NCBI RefSeq assembly: GCF_004331155.1
Contig: NZ_SJNZ01000014.1
Coordinates: 46,627-110,626, forward strand
DNA length: 64,000 nucleotides
DNA from: Acinetobacter terrestris
Lineage (GTDB): Bacteria; Pseudomonadota; Gammaproteobacteria; Pseudomonadales; Moraxellaceae
Direction of reading: 5' to 3'
Part shown: positions 9,043 through 19,404 of the stretch, piece after piece
How the letters are laid out: each line of letters opens with the position of its first letter
Numbering within the stretch: position 1 is the first letter of the stretch
The notes under the pieces: generated by a model
What the model was told of the DNA's origin: nothing
Seen by the model: only the letters and a program-made list of their open reading frames with translations
Database searches by the model: none
Translations under genes and position numbers: made by a program

Positions 9043-9747
9043 ATGAATCTCCCAAACGTAGATCTTAATCTTCTTGAGCGACCGACTTTTGAAAAAGTTC
9101 AGGCAAAAGAACTTGCTCCTCCCCCTCGCATTTTGCTCCTTTACGGCTCGAATCGAGAACGCTCTTATAGTCGCCTTGCAGTTCTTGAAGCCGGTCGAAT
9201 CCTTGAGCATTTTGGGGCAGAAGTCAAAATCTTTCATCCTAAAGGGCTTCCTTTACCAGAAGATGCCGATACTGAACATCCAAAAGTAAAAGAGTTGCAT
9301 GAACTTTTAACATGGTCAGAAGGCATGGTCTGGTGTTCACCTGAACGCCATGGTTCTATGAGTTCAATTTTTAAATCACAAATAGACTGGATTCCACTGG
9401 CAGGAGGGGCAATCCGTGCCACCCAAGGTAAAACCCTTGCCTTGATGCAAGTCAGTGGTGGATCACAGTCATTTAACAGCCTGAACCAGATGCGTATTTT
9501 GGGGCGCTGGATGCGGATGATCACCATTCCAAATCAGTCTTCAATTCCGAAAGCTTTCTTGGAATTCGAAGAAGATGGACGAATGAAGCCTTCAGCTTTC
9601 TATGACCGGATTGTGGATGTCATGGAAGAGTTATTTAAGTTCACCCTACTGACTCGTGGTCAAAGCAAATACCTGACTGATCGTTATTCTGAACGCAAGG
9701 AATCGGCTGAAGAGTTGTCCAATCGTGTAAATCAGCGCAGTTTGTAA
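9043..9747 (+). CDS. arsH: ArsH, NADPH-dependent FMN flavoprotein
   Basis: A 234-residue flavodoxin-like protein. [16 protein letters not shown] (about residues 30-46) binds FMN phosphate, and [20 protein letters not shown] (about 97-116) is the ArsH signature. Known ArsH proteins oxidise trivalent organoarsenicals such as methylarsenite or reduce quinones. Its presence suggests protection against organic arsenic as well as inorganic arsenic. It closes the tightly packed ars operon; a terminator follows at 9842. Confidence 0.94.
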   Translation: MNLPNVDLNLLERPTFEKVQAKELAPPPRILLLYGSNRERSYSRLAVLEAGRILEHFGAEVKIFHPKGLPLPEDADTEHPKVKELHELLTWSEGMVWCSPERHGSMSSIFKSQIDWIPLAGGAIRATQGKTLALMQVSGGSQSFNSLNQMRILGRWMRMITIPNQSSIPKAFLEFEEDGRMKPSAFYDRIVDVMEELFKFTLLTRGQSKYLTDRYSERKESAEELSNRVNQRSL

Positions 9748-9841
9748 ATGCTGGATGGTATTAAATACTGCGCCTCATTGCCAGGTCAGTAACACTTTTA
9801 TGCTGTACCGATGAAGTGCTGTTAAAGGTACAATGAATATT

Positions 9842-9874
9842 GTAAAAACCCAGTCTTCATGATTGGGTTTTTAC
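9842..9874 (+). terminator. Rho-independent terminator after arsH
   Basis: GTAAAAACCCA (9842-9852) pairs with TGGGTTTTTAC (9864-9874) around an 11-base loop; the T-run is part of the descending arm. It separates arsH from arsO. Confidence 0.8.
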
Positions 9875-9905
9875 ATTAAAAAAGTCAGAGATAAATAAGG
9901 AAAAG

Positions 9906-10982
9906 GTGAAGGCTTTGAACCAGAAACAGACTGAAACTGATGTGATCATTATCGGTGGTGGGCAGGCCGCTTTATCTACCGCTTATTTTTTAAAGCGCAA
10001 GAAAATCCCATTCATTATATTGGATGAGCAAAATCAAGCAGGGGGTGCCTGGCTGCATACCTGGGAGTCATTGCGTCTTTTTTCTCCTAATACCTGGAGT
10101 TCTCTATCCGGTTGGATGATGCCCATCACTGAACAGACCTATCCAACACGAAATGAGGTGATCCAGTATTTATCGGCTTATGAACAGAGATATCAATTTT
10201 CGATTGTTCGTCCAGTACATGTCGATCGTGTGGAATCGAAGGGAAAGTATTTAGACGTATATGCCGGAGAAAAGTTTTGGCGAGCCAAGGTGGTGGTCAG
10301 TGCAACAGGGACATGGAGCAAACCTTTTATTCCTGATTATCCGGGACAGGAAAACTTTCAAGGCACTCAGTTACATTCAGCCCATTACCTGAATGCAGAT
10401 CCATTTAAAGATAAGAAAGTCATCGTGGTGGGCGGGGGGAATTCGGGCGCGCAGATACTCGCTGAGGTTTCACAAGTTGCTGAAACCATTTGGGTCACGA
10501 AAAGTCCACCTCAATTTCTATCGGATGATGTAGACGGTCGTGTATTATTTTTAAGAGCGACGGAACGCTTAAAAGCACAACAAGAGGGTAAAGTCATTGA
10601 TCAGCCTGTTGGGGGGCTTGGAGATATCGTGATGATAGACAGTGTTAAGGAGGCGAGGGAGAGAGGGGTTTTGCATAGTCGTCCGCCTTTTAAATCGTTT
10701 ACCACAAATTCTGTCATTTGGCCTGATGGCTCTGAAGAACACGTTGATGCAGTGATTTGGTGTACGGGTTTTAAAGCCTCATTGGATCACTTGAGAAGTC
10801 TGGGTGCGGTAGAGCAAGATAACTCGGTAGAGGTTAAGGACGGAAGGTCGGTCAAGATCGCGAACTTGTGGTTAGTGGGATATGGAGACTGGACTGGACT
10901 AGCCTCTGCAACATTAATTGGCGTTTCTAGAACAGCGAGAGCCACAGTGGATGATGTTGCAGATTATTTAGCCAATATTTGA
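9906..10982 (+). CDS. arsO: ArsO-type flavin-dependent monooxygenase
   Basis: A 358-residue FAD/NAD(P)H protein of the flavin-containing monooxygenase type. The N-terminal Rossmann motif is [14 protein letters not shown] (about residues 14-27), and a second, for NAD(P)H, is [12 protein letters not shown] near 173. The segments [14 protein letters not shown] and VIWCTGF are characteristic of the ArsO family found beside arsH in ars operons; its exact reaction is not settled to my knowledge. The start is GTG with AAGGAA upstream. Unlike the other ars genes it lies 158 bp downstream beyond a terminator, so it may have its own promoter or depend on read-through. Confidence 0.82.
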   Translation: MKALNQKQTETDVIIIGGGQAALSTAYFLKRKKIPFIILDEQNQAGGAWLHTWESLRLFSPNTWSSLSGWMMPITEQTYPTRNEVIQYLSAYEQRYQFSIVRPVHVDRVESKGKYLDVYAGEKFWRAKVVVSATGTWSKPFIPDYPGQENFQGTQLHSAHYLNADPFKDKKVIVVGGGNSGAQILAEVSQVAETIWVTKSPPQFLSDDVDGRVLFLRATERLKAQQEGKVIDQPVGGLGDIVMIDSVKEARERGVLHSRPPFKSFTTNSVIWPDGSEEHVDAVIWCTGFKASLDHLRSLGAVEQDNSVEVKDGRSVKIANLWLVGYGDWTGLASATLIGVSRTARATVDDVADYLANI

Positions 10983-11024
10983 TTTGAGCGTGGATAATAT
11001 TTTGAAGAAACCTTTTTATCAAAT

Positions 11025-12215
11025 GGAGCGTAAAACTCTGTCCTTCAGGGCAGAGATATAAGCGACACGACATGAAATGTTGTTGGATTTTTTAAAAATC
11101 AACACCTTTAATTTAACATGATCTAAAATAAGCCCATGAAAACACTTAAATTACGCATAAAAGACAAACATTGCAAGGTGCTAGACCAATTAGCATCTGA
11201 GGTGAACTTTGTTTGGAATTATGTGAATGATTTAAGTTTCAAACACCTAAAAAGAACAGGTGACTTTTTCTCAGCATTCGATATGGCTAAATACACAAAA
11301 GGGACTTCAAAATTGTGTGGGCTGCATAGTCAAACGGTGGATGCAATCAGAGAAGAATATGCTGGTAAAAGAAAACAGTTTAGAAAAGCAAAATTAAAAT
11401 GGCGTGTGAGTAACAAGAAGTCAGCAAGACGTTCACTTGGTTGGATACCATTTAAGAAGTCAGGGATAAACTATGCTGATGGCTATGTGCAATACGGCAA
11501 GCAGAAATTCAAGCTATGGGATAGTTACGGTATAGGCAAATACAGCGTTAGAACAGGCTCATTTGTTGAGGATAGTCGTGGGCGCTGGTATGTGTGTCTT
11601 GTTGTGGATAGCCCTAAAGCTGAGAAACCCACCGCCCCCAAAGCGATCGGGATTGATCTAGGCTTAAAAGATTTAGCCACCTGCTCAGATGGTACTGTGA
11701 TTTCAAATCCTAAATTCTATCGAAAATATGAGAAGAAATTAGGTATAGCTCAACGAGCAAGAAATAAAAAACGTGTACGTGCATTACACGCCAAGATTAC
11801 AAACTGTCGTAAAGACCATTTGCATAAAGCAAGCACTCTGCTTGTGAAAGAAAATGCACTGATTGTTGTTGGTGACTTAAGTGCGAAAAAGCTGGTGAAA
11901 ACCAAGATGGCGAAATCTGTTTTGGACACAGGATTTTCAGCAATCAAAACAATGCTCAAGTATAAATGCGAGAACGCAGGGGTATTGTTTAAAGAAGTCA
12001 ATGAAGCCTATACCACCCAGATCTGCTCGTACTGCAAGAAAATATCAAGCAGTAGTCCGAAAGGTAGGGTTGATCTTGGAATGAGAGAATGGACATGCCA
12101 GAACTGCGGTACAGTCTGGCAGCGGGATTTGAATTCCGCCCTGAACATACTCGCGCTTGGGCATGAGCGTCTAGCAGTAGGAATCCCCTTGCTTTAGCTG
12201 GGGGAGGATGTCAAC
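11025..12215 (+). mobile_element. IS200/IS605-type element carrying tnpB only
   Basis: The left end begins near GGAGCGTAAAACT (11025-11037), followed by a hairpin (CTCTGTCC / GGGCAGAG, 11036-11055). The right end finishes near GGGGAGGATGTCAAC (12201-12215), preceded by a subterminal hairpin (CCCCTTGC...GCTGGGG). No tnpA (HUH/Y1 transposase) is present, so the element cannot move alone. A 42-bp sequence at 34416-34457 joins the same left and right end motifs. Exact boundaries are inferred from that comparison. A guide RNA overlapping the 3' end of tnpB and the right end is expected for this family. Confidence 0.75.
11136..12197 (+). CDS. tnpB: TnpB, RNA-guided RuvC-like nuclease of IS605 family
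   Basis: A 353-residue protein. RuvC-I is GIDLGLKDLA with the catalytic Asp near residue 173. The zinc ribbon is CSYC and CQNC near residues 297 and 328, and RuvC-III is WQRDLNSALNIL near 335. In the RuvC-II position, where most TnpB proteins have Glu-Asp-Leu, the sequence is VVGDLSAKKL, with Gly for Glu; a Glu appears instead in VNEAYTTQ just before the zinc ribbon. This looks like the subgroup with a relocated catalytic acid rather than a dead enzyme. TnpB helps retain the element by cutting the empty site with an RNA guide. Confidence 0.9.
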   Translation: MKTLKLRIKDKHCKVLDQLASEVNFVWNYVNDLSFKHLKRTGDFFSAFDMAKYTKGTSKLCGLHSQTVDAIREEYAGKRKQFRKAKLKWRVSNKKSARRSLGWIPFKKSGINYADGYVQYGKQKFKLWDSYGIGKYSVRTGSFVEDSRGRWYVCLVVDSPKAEKPTAPKAIGIDLGLKDLATCSDGTVISNPKFYRKYEKKLGIAQRARNKKRVRALHAKITNCRKDHLHKASTLLVKENALIVVGDLSAKKLVKTKMAKSVLDTGFSAIKTMLKYKCENAGVLFKEVNEAYTTQICSYCKKISSSSPKGRVDLGMREWTCQNCGTVWQRDLNSALNILALGHERLAVGIPLL

Positions 12216-12288
12216 ATCCCACTCTGAAAGAAGGTTTAAGAACTGCCTTGAAAGATGCCAGAAGACTGTTAAAGGATTGATAAAGGTT

Positions 12289-13866
12289 TCAACGTTCAGC
12301 CAGCACTTTTGATAGTCTTTTGGTATGGGCGATCAATCGGTCCAGCCAGCGTTTTGCAGCAAGAAGCTTTAAACTTCTTGCTGCACTCAGCCGGTTTAAG
12401 GTGGCATATTGCATCACCTCTTCACGTAAGGTTGCGCGGTTCTCATCGGTCCAGTGTTTAAGATTGGCCAGTTCCTGTTTAAAATTATCAATGACTTCAG
12501 CATTTTCTAAGAATTCCAAACTGGTTGCATAATGATCCAGAATATTTAGGAAATCTAAAGCCACTTGATAAATATGGGGTTGGGTCCGAATAACCAATGC
12601 ATAGGAAACACCTTCCAAATCACTTCGCAGAACATGCATATAAACCATCATGCGTAATAAAAAGGTCAAGCGTTGTTTATCTTGTTGATATTCTGGAACC
12701 ACAATTTTCTCTAAATAGGCTTCTAGCTGTTCAATCACTTCATCTAATTGCTGGAATTCTTTTGGGCTAACAGTCGCCCCATCCTGAAAAGCACGACGCA
12801 ATATCTCAAACATCTGAATCAGGCTTTGATACGCTACTTTTTCTGCAGCGATGATGGCCACACTTGGAATCTCCAGATTGGATTCATCCAGAATTTCGAG
12901 CACCCCGGAGGTTTTCTGAGGTAAAAACTTACAAATGAGGTCATTAAATTGATGGATCAAAGGTATAAAAATACATGCGCCCATTACACTAAATAAAGTA
13001 TGGAAGGCCGCCACTATAACGACCTCATCCCATGCAGCAATAGATTGAATATGATAATAGGTCCAGTTAAATAAGGGCAGCAATACAAAGAAAGCAAATA
13101 CCGCACTGACCACATTAAAAACCACATGCACCGCTGCAGTCCGCTTGGCATTAACCGAGCCACCAATAACAGCCAGTACTGCAGTTGCCACTGTCCCGAT
13201 ATTTTGTCCAATCACCAGTAATAAGGCTTGCTGCAGGTCAATTGCTGTACTGGCTAAAGCAGCTAGAGTCGCAGTAATGGCGGCACTGGAAGACTGCAGC
13301 AAGACCGTCATGATCAGGCCAATCCAAACCAGAAACAGCTTTTGCCCAAATGAGTGATAGTTAAAAATTGACAAATCGACTTGTTTAGCAAATCCTGACA
13401 TCGCAATCTGTAATTGATCAATTCCAAAGAAAATCAGACCAAAACCTGCCAGTACAAAACCCAATAATGCTAAACGGCCATGGGTTAATAATTTTAACAG
13501 CGCGCCTAAAGCAATCAGAGGCAAGGCAAAAGTGGCAATAGAAAACTTAACCCCGAGCAAAGCCACCATCCAACCGGTACTGGTTGTTCCGATATTGGCA
13601 CCAATAATCACCCCAATCGCTTGGGTAAAACTCAATACTCCTGCCCCGACAAAACCAATAGTCGCAAGGGTAGTGGCTGTAGAAGATTGGACAATCAAGG
13701 TCAGACCAATACCAGAACACAGTGACTTAAACGGTGTCCCTGTAAATTTGGTCAGCCATATTCGTAAAGTTTCACCTGCCATTTCTTTAAGACTGTCGGT
13801 CATTAAAATCATGCCAATTAAAAATAAACCAATACCGCCACACAGCTGAGCAATAATTTCGAGCAC
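12289..13866 (-). CDS. Na/Pi cotransporter family protein (NptA/YjbB type)
   Basis: A 525-residue inner-membrane protein. The two inverted Na/Pi repeats each carry the QSS signature: VQSSTATTLATIGF near residue 59 and LQSSSAAITATLAAL near 191. Both are flanked by Gly-rich hydrophobic helices (GANIGTTSTGW, GQNIGTVATAV). The C-terminal 200 residues are soluble and helical, similar to PhoU-like domains in this family. Phosphate, or a related oxyanion, is the likely substrate. Phosphate-analogue arsenate is nearby in theme, but the gene is separated from the ars operon by the tnpB element and is on the opposite strand. Confidence 0.88.
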   Translation of the reverse strand: MLEIIAQLCGGIGLFLIGMILMTDSLKEMAGETLRIWLTKFTGTPFKSLCSGIGLTLIVQSSTATTLATIGFVGAGVLSFTQAIGVIIGANIGTTSTGWMVALLGVKFSIATFALPLIALGALLKLLTHGRLALLGFVLAGFGLIFFGIDQLQIAMSGFAKQVDLSIFNYHSFGQKLFLVWIGLIMTVLLQSSSAAITATLAALASTAIDLQQALLLVIGQNIGTVATAVLAVIGGSVNAKRTAAVHVVFNVVSAVFAFFVLLPLFNWTYYHIQSIAAWDEVVIVAAFHTLFSVMGACIFIPLIHQFNDLICKFLPQKTSGVLEILDESNLEIPSVAIIAAEKVAYQSLIQMFEILRRAFQDGATVSPKEFQQLDEVIEQLEAYLEKIVVPEYQQDKQRLTFLLRMMVYMHVLRSDLEGVSYALVIRTQPHIYQVALDFLNILDHYATSLEFLENAEVIDNFKQELANLKHWTDENRATLREEVMQYATLNRLSAARSLKLLAAKRWLDRLIAHTKRLSKVLAER

Positions 13867-14060
13867 AGTTCTCTCAATATGTATTTTTTACAATCAGAAT
13901 ACAGTCTGATCAAGGTGATGTCATTAAGAGTGGCGATGGAATAGCTAAAATAGGATGTGCTCGGGACAATCCCCCCGGTAGTCTTTGAGTGACTTATTAC
14001 TCGGTTATAGAGGAGGATTAAATATTCTTCTTGGTGATTTTATCAGTTGATGCCTAGAAT

Positions 14061-15623
14061 CTAGCGCGTACAGTTACGCCCCTCATGCTTGGCTTGATAC
14101 AGTTTTTGATCCGCCATTCTCAGAACGTCCTCTACATCTTCAGAATTTCGAGGCCAGTAAGCGATACCAATTGAAATGGTCACCGTTCCCATATCCTCCA
14201 TCTCTGTGAGTTCAACCGCTTTTCGTAGCCGTTCCGCAGCCTGAAAAGTAATTTCCGGATCCGAAGTAGCCATTAAAATAATAAACTCCTCCCCCCCTGA
14301 ACGGCAGCAGATATCATTGTCTCGAAAATGATATTTCATTACGCTCGCCAGCCTTTTTAAGACCACATCGCCTTTGTCATGACCATAGGTATCGTTCACC
14401 TTTTTAAAGAAGTCGATATCCACCGCCAGCACAGCAAACTCGGTACGCATACGCACAAATTCTTCAATAAACAGCTTCATCCCACGGCGATTGTACAAAC
14501 CGGTCAGCGGGTCGCTATTCACGGACTGATTCAGCTCATCAATTTTTTCATTAAAATTCTGACAGCTCAGCATCAGGGAGTTTTTGAATTGATCGACTTC
14601 AAAATACAAAGGATCAATTTTGTTAATTTTTTCCTGAATATCCGTCCTGTTCAACATACTGGCCATTTTCGCCAAATGATTTAAAGGCAGTGCAATAAAG
14701 CCAGATAAACGCCAGACCACAAAGAAAATGAATAGATAAAATAGTGTAATTCCGATGGACACTTTGAAAATGATGCTGTTGGCCTGAGCAAATAGCTCAT
14801 CAATCGGCTGCTGCGATACCACAATCCAGCTCACGCTGGGAATATGCGAGAAACCGACAAGACTATCTATTCCTTTACTGTTCATCAGACGGAAAGCTCC
14901 ATCCTGTTGATGAAGCATAGCTGTTAATCCATCACTGGCCTGAACTTTCTGGCCAATTTGCCGAGTATCTGCATGAAAAATGATACGTTTTTGGTCATCC
15001 ATGACATAGGTATAATTTTTCTTGTAGCCATATTTGGAGGCCAGCATTTCACTGACCAAATTCTTGCTCTGCAGATAAATCGTGCCCGCAATAAAACCCA
15101 GATATTGCCCTTTGTCATCAAAGATCGGTTGAGAAACAATGACAATCAGTCTTTTGGTCGAAGACCAGTACGGAGAAGAGATATAAGTTTGCTTACGCTT
15201 GAGCGACTCGGTAATACCATGTGTTTTCTGGATATGTTTGGGATCAATCTTTAAGGTCGTCGGGAAAAATGAAACGACATGGCCTTGCCTGTCAGCCAGA
15301 AAAACACTATTGAAATTTCCAGACTGGCTTTTTAGGCGCGCCGCTTCACTGCTTCTCAGGCTTTCACTGGAAAAATTTTTGCCCAGCAGGTTCGCACTAA
15401 ATCTTAAATTTTTTAATATTTCCTCAAACTGATAATTGGTATGCGCAGCAATTCTAGACGAATATTCTGCATTTAATGCCAAGGAATTATCCATTAGGCG
15501 TGCTTTAACTGTTTGGTTTATAAAGAATAAAGAAAAGATAAACAGACAGGTCACACTTAGAATAGTTAAAAGTAAGATTAACCTGCGCAGATTTAAGTTG
15601 AGCGCCCATAAAACCTGTCTCAC
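14061..15623 (-). CDS. Membrane diguanylate cyclase with extracytoplasmic dCACHE-like sensor (copy 1)
   Basis: A 520-residue protein making cyclic-di-GMP. A transmembrane helix at about 14-34 and another near 285-307 bracket a periplasmic sensor of the dCACHE/PDC type (HTNYQFEEILKNL, YWSSTKRLIVIVSQPIFDDKG). The GGDEF domain begins near DPLTGLYNRRGM (about 370). It has a GGEEF active site and an RDND inhibitory site five residues before it, so it should be active and product-inhibited. The start is GTG at 15623. Its closest relative in the window is the 521-residue protein at 19405-20970, similar over the whole length. Confidence 0.93.
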   Translation of the reverse strand: MRQVLWALNLNLRRLILLLTILSVTCLFIFSLFFINQTVKARLMDNSLALNAEYSSRIAAHTNYQFEEILKNLRFSANLLGKNFSSESLRSSEAARLKSQSGNFNSVFLADRQGHVVSFFPTTLKIDPKHIQKTHGITESLKRKQTYISSPYWSSTKRLIVIVSQPIFDDKGQYLGFIAGTIYLQSKNLVSEMLASKYGYKKNYTYVMDDQKRIIFHADTRQIGQKVQASDGLTAMLHQQDGAFRLMNSKGIDSLVGFSHIPSVSWIVVSQQPIDELFAQANSIIFKVSIGITLFYLFIFFVVWRLSGFIALPLNHLAKMASMLNRTDIQEKINKIDPLYFEVDQFKNSLMLSCQNFNEKIDELNQSVNSDPLTGLYNRRGMKLFIEEFVRMRTEFAVLAVDIDFFKKVNDTYGHDKGDVVLKRLASVMKYHFRDNDICCRSGGEEFIILMATSDPEITFQAAERLRKAVELTEMEDMGTVTISIGIAYWPRNSEDVEDVLRMADQKLYQAKHEGRNCTR

Positions 15624-15992
15624 TAGATCAATCCTAAGTGATTATTTGTGATACTTATATCATAAAAATTATTTCATAAATCATTTTTTATTCAGATCTA
15701 AGTTATAGATTTCAGTCATTAAATTGAATTTAAAGCCAAGTCTTTTACTTCTGTTTCGATAGCCTTCGACAAGGATCTTAAAGGTTTTCAGGCTGAATCA
15801 TTGGCATACCCCACCACTTTAACGATGTTCAAGTGTGGGGGATTCTGAAAGCAAAACTATTGTGTGACTTCCTTACGGAGTTCACTTGCTTTCTGCTTCT
15901 TCGGGGAGCCTTTACTATATTTAATAACCCCCAATTAAAACGGACACTCAAAATTAAGACCTAGGCATAGAACTAGAGTTAAGGAGTGTCTT
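15624..15992. other. Spacer with hairpin and IS left-end remnant
   Basis: CCCCACCACTT (15809-15819) pairs with AAGTGTGGGG (15831-15840) with one bulged base. Downstream of about 15930 the sequence ATTAAAACGGACACTCAAA looks like the left end of an IS3-family element whose orfA begins at 15993. No gene is seen in the rest. Confidence 0.4.
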
Positions 15993-16203
15993 ATGGAACG
16001 TATCGAAGTTATTACATCCGTCCAGCGTCGCAGACGTTATACAGGTCAAGAGAAAGCGCAGTTTGTTGCCATGACCCTGCAACCCGGATCATCTGTTTCT
16101 TCCGTTGCCAGACAGTATGGAATTACTCCAAGTTTACTGTTTAAATGGAAAAAACTCATGCAAGATGGTGGAGTGACTGCCGTGGAAGCCAATGATCAGG
16201 TCG
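15993..16203 (+). pseudogene. IS2-type (IS3 family) transposase orfA, 5' fragment
   Basis: About 70 codons of a helix-turn-helix OrfA: RRRRYTGQEKAQFVA, then SSVARQYGITPSLLFKWKK, then EANDQVV, collinear with the N-terminal half of IS2-group OrfA. An upstream AAGGAG gives a good ribosome site. After QVV the reading frame passes without interruption into sequence of a universal stress protein. OrfB and the right end are missing, so this is a truncated element. Confidence 0.75.
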
Positions 16204-16508
16204 TCAGTGTTTCAGACTACTGCTTTAATGACATAACACTTTATCCAAGCCTATGCGAATGTAGAAAATGTAGAAGAGGTATTAAAGCAAATGAAATTGC
16301 ATATGCGGCGGGTGTTCAAGTAGAAACAAAAATCCTAAAAAGCGTACTGTTTGAAGAGGGTATTGTTGAAACTGCCAAACAGCTTGAAACTGATCTCATT
16401 GTGATGGGATAGCATGGTCGTAAAGGTTTTAAAAAATGGATACTCAGAAGTGTGGTCACAGCTGTACTTTGCTCAACGGAATTGCCAGTGATGGTCATAA
16501 AATCTTAA
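16204..16508 (+). pseudogene. Universal stress protein (UspA family) remnant
   Basis: Text typical of UspA proteins is spread over two frames: SDYCFNDITLYP in one, then AYANVENVEEVLKQ in the next frame (about 16248-16287), then NEIAYAAGVQVETKILKS back in the first. A TAG at 16410-16412 follows LIVMG exactly where the nucleotide-binding G-x2-G-x9-G motif should continue (HGRKGFKKWILRSVV). The N-terminal third is absent, replaced by the IS orfA fragment. At least one frameshift, one stop and a 5' deletion show that the gene is dead. Confidence 0.7.
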
Positions 16509-16551
16509 TGTCTATATAACATGTATACTTAAAATATCAGGAGTCTAAAAA

Positions 16552-17052
16552 ATGGCGAGTTCTAAAAAAGAATCTCAAACAATGAAAATTGATATTGGCA
16601 TTTCTCATAGTGATCGTGCCAAAATTGTTGAAGGTTTATCCAAACTATTAGCGGATAGCTATACCTTATATTTGATGACCCATAACTTTCATTGGAACGT
16701 GACTGGGCCACAATTCAATAGCTTACATAACATGTTTATGACTCAATATACGGAGCAATGGAATGCCCTGGATATCATTGCTGAGCGAATTCGTGCTTTA
16801 GGCTTTCCTGCTCCTGGAACCTATAAACAATTTGTAAAATTAACCGCAATTAAAGAAGTAGAAGGTATTCCTAAAGCCGATGAAATGATCAGCCTGCTGG
16901 TTAATGCACATGAAACTGTGGCACGCACTGCTCGAAGTCTCTTTTCCACCGTGGATGAAGTTAATGACCAGCCAACAGCTGATCTGATCACACAAAGACT
17001 TGAAGTCCATGAAAAAACAGCCTGGATGTTAAGAAGCCTTTTAGAAGAGTAA
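16552..17052 (+). CDS. dps: Dps-family ferritin-like DNA-protection protein
   Basis: A 166-residue protein that forms dodecamers which oxidise and store iron and shield DNA during stress. The ferroxidase signature [19 protein letters not shown] (about residues 44-62), followed by [18 protein letters not shown], contains the conserved His, Asp and Glu ligands. An N-terminal Lys/Ser extension (MASSKKES) is the kind used for DNA binding. ATG 16552 has CAGGAG upstream; a second ATG ten codons in is less well placed. It stands alone with its own terminator at 17065. Confidence 0.93.
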   Translation: MASSKKESQTMKIDIGISHSDRAKIVEGLSKLLADSYTLYLMTHNFHWNVTGPQFNSLHNMFMTQYTEQWNALDIIAERIRALGFPAPGTYKQFVKLTAIKEVEGIPKADEMISLLVNAHETVARTARSLFSTVDEVNDQPTADLITQRLEVHEKTAWMLRSLLEE

Positions 17053-17064
17053 GCAGCAAGAATT

Positions 17065-17097
17065 TGTCTCGCCATTTTTTATACACATGGCGAGACA
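17065..17097 (+). terminator. Terminator after dps, within the dps-maeA spacer
   Basis: TGTCTCGCCAT (17065-17075) pairs perfectly with ATGGCGAGACA (17087-17097). T-richness is in the loop rather than after the stem. The remaining spacer to 17361 holds nothing else that I can identify. Confidence 0.65.
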
Positions 17098-17361
17098 GGT
17101 TATGCCTGATTTAAGAAAAAATTAAGCTTTTATTCACCTATCACTGCTGAGACTGGCGTAAATATCAGCCAAGTGTAAAAAATAGCGGACAGTGAGTGTG
17201 GTTTTCCGATTGAATCTTGCGTGTTGGCTTTTTTATTCACAGATAAAATCAGTTACGAATTGCTATCACGCTTATAAATATCCAATTGTCAGTAAATAGG
17301 GCTAAGCTAGACGTTGCTCAGAGGGGAGCGTTTTTTTGCATCCCATCGACAATAGGTCAAA

Positions 17362-19074
17362 ATGAGATTGGAAATGACAACGAAGAATTTGGATCAAAAG
17401 CAACCTTTATATACTCCTTATGCCGGTACCACCCTTTTAGAACTGCCCTTGTTAAATAAGGGTTCTGCATTTACTGAACAAGAACGTAGTCACTTCAATT
17501 TGCACGGCCTTATTCCGCATGCAATTGAAAGCATTGAGGAGCAGAGCCAGCGTTCCTATCAACAATATTGTGCTTTTAATGATGCCATCAATAAGCACAT
17601 TTACCTGCGCAATATTCAAGATACCAATGAAACTTTGTTTTATCATTTAATTGAACATCATTTAAGTGAAATGATGCCGATCATTTATACCCCTACCGTA
17701 GGAGAAGCCTGTCAGCGTTTTTCCGATATTTATCGCCGCCATCGCGGGATTTTTATCTCCTACCCAGACCGGGCGTATATTGATGATATTTTACAAAATG
17801 TGAATAAAAAAAATGTCAAAGTCATTGTGATTACCGATGGTGAACGCATTTTAGGTTTGGGTGACCAAGGCATTGGCGGGATGGGCATTCCGATTGGAAA
17901 ACTGTCTTTATACACTGCCTGTGGCGGCATAAGTCCTGCTTATACCTTACCGATTACTCTAGATGTCGGGACCAATAATCAGCAGTTGCTGAACGATCCT
18001 ATTTATATGGGCTGGAATCAGCCACGCATTAGTGGAGATGAATATTATGAATTTGTTGACCATGTGATTGCAGCGATTCAGCGTCGTTGGCCAAAAGCGC
18101 TGATTCAGTTTGAAGACTTTGCCCAAAAAAATGCCATGCCTTTGTTGAGTAAATACCGCAATCAAATTTGCTGTTTTAATGATGATATTCAAGGCACCGC
18201 TGCGGTATCCGTAGGTAGCTTAATTGCTGCTTCGCATGCTGCAGGCAAGCAACTGAAAGATCAGACGGTGGCTTTTTTGGGTGCAGGTTCAGCCGGTTGT
18301 GGGATCGCGGAACAAATCGTGGCACAAATGGTGACTGAAGGCTTAAGTGATGAACAGGCACGTACGCGTGTTTATATGGTAGACCGTTTTGGACTGATCA
18401 CTGAAAATCAGCCGAATTTGCTTGATTTCCAACGCAGGCTCGCGCAAAAACCTGAAAACGTGGCGCATTGGGGTAATGCGGATGAGATCATTTCTTTATT
18501 GGATGTGGTACAAAACGCCAAACCCACAGTGTTGATCGGTGTATCGGGTCAATCAGGTTTATTTACTGAAGAAATCATTAAAACGCTGGCGGCCAATTGT
18601 GAACGTCCGATTGTTTTGCCATTATCGAATCCAACTTCACAAGTTGAAGCCGTGCCAGCAGATATTTTGCAATGGACCGAAGGCAGGGCACTGATCGCGA
18701 CCGGCAGTCCATTTGCGCCTGTGAATTATCAGGGCAAGATTTACAACATCTCGCAATGTAATAACTCTTATATCTTTCCGGGTATTGGTTTGGGAGTGAT
18801 TGCCTCGGGTGCAACTCGGGTAACTGACAGTATGCTGATCGCATCGAGCAATACCCTGGCAGCATGCTCACCGATGTTACGACATCCGGAAGCCGATCTA
18901 TTGCCAGATTTGAATGAAATCCAGCAGGTCTCTAAAACGATTGCATTTAAAGTGGCCAAAGCAGCCATGGAAGCCGGTGTTGCTCCGCTAATCAATGATG
19001 AGCTGTTAACGCAAGCCATTGAAGCAAATTTCTGGAAGCCAAGCTATCGTGATTATAAGCGTGTGACATTCTAA
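17362..19074 (+). CDS. maeA: NAD-dependent malic enzyme (SfcA/MaeA type)
   Basis: A 570-residue enzyme converting malate to pyruvate and CO2 with reduction of NAD. The sequence follows E. coli MaeA throughout: [43 protein letters not shown], then [20 protein letters not shown]. The metal-binding [13 protein letters not shown] and [12 protein letters not shown] are followed by the NAD motif [15 protein letters not shown] (near 311). The ATG at 17362 has AGG five bases upstream; the ATG four codons later has poor spacing. It is a single gene bounded by terminators. Confidence 0.96.
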   Translation: MRLEMTTKNLDQKQPLYTPYAGTTLLELPLLNKGSAFTEQERSHFNLHGLIPHAIESIEEQSQRSYQQYCAFNDAINKHIYLRNIQDTNETLFYHLIEHHLSEMMPIIYTPTVGEACQRFSDIYRRHRGIFISYPDRAYIDDILQNVNKKNVKVIVITDGERILGLGDQGIGGMGIPIGKLSLYTACGGISPAYTLPITLDVGTNNQQLLNDPIYMGWNQPRISGDEYYEFVDHVIAAIQRRWPKALIQFEDFAQKNAMPLLSKYRNQICCFNDDIQGTAAVSVGSLIAASHAAGKQLKDQTVAFLGAGSAGCGIAEQIVAQMVTEGLSDEQARTRVYMVDRFGLITENQPNLLDFQRRLAQKPENVAHWGNADEIISLLDVVQNAKPTVLIGVSGQSGLFTEEIIKTLAANCERPIVLPLSNPTSQVEAVPADILQWTEGRALIATGSPFAPVNYQGKIYNISQCNNSYIFPGIGLGVIASGATRVTDSMLIASSNTLAACSPMLRHPEADLLPDLNEIQQVSKTIAFKVAKAAMEAGVAPLINDELLTQAIEANFWKPSYRDYKRVTF

Positions 19075-19125
19075 TCCTACCTAAATATGGCGCTATGATT
19101 ATGTAGATGAGTCACTTTTAATCTT

Positions 19126-19156
19126 AAACCGAGTTAGACACATAGCTCGGTTTTTT
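19126..19156 (+). terminator. Rho-independent terminator after maeA
   Basis: AAACCGAG (19126-19133) pairs with CTCGGTTT (19146-19153) and is followed by a T-run to 19156. The rest of the spacer to 19404 is AT-rich, with no gene seen. Confidence 0.85.
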
Positions 19157-19404
19157 AAATCAAGGATCATTGTTCAGTTGCTGTAGATAGCATGATGTGT
19201 ATAGATTGCAAGGAGATCAGGGATTAAAGTAGAAAAGTTTAGAGCAGCTAAATCCACGTTATCTTTAATTATCTTAAAAAATACTTTTATATTCTTGTGA
19301 TTAAAAATATAAAGTTTCCAGTTTATTACAAAGCAATTTATTAATTTGTTTGGTGAATATGTTATAAATTGTAAACTTAGTCACAGTTTTGTGAGATTGC
19401 ATTT

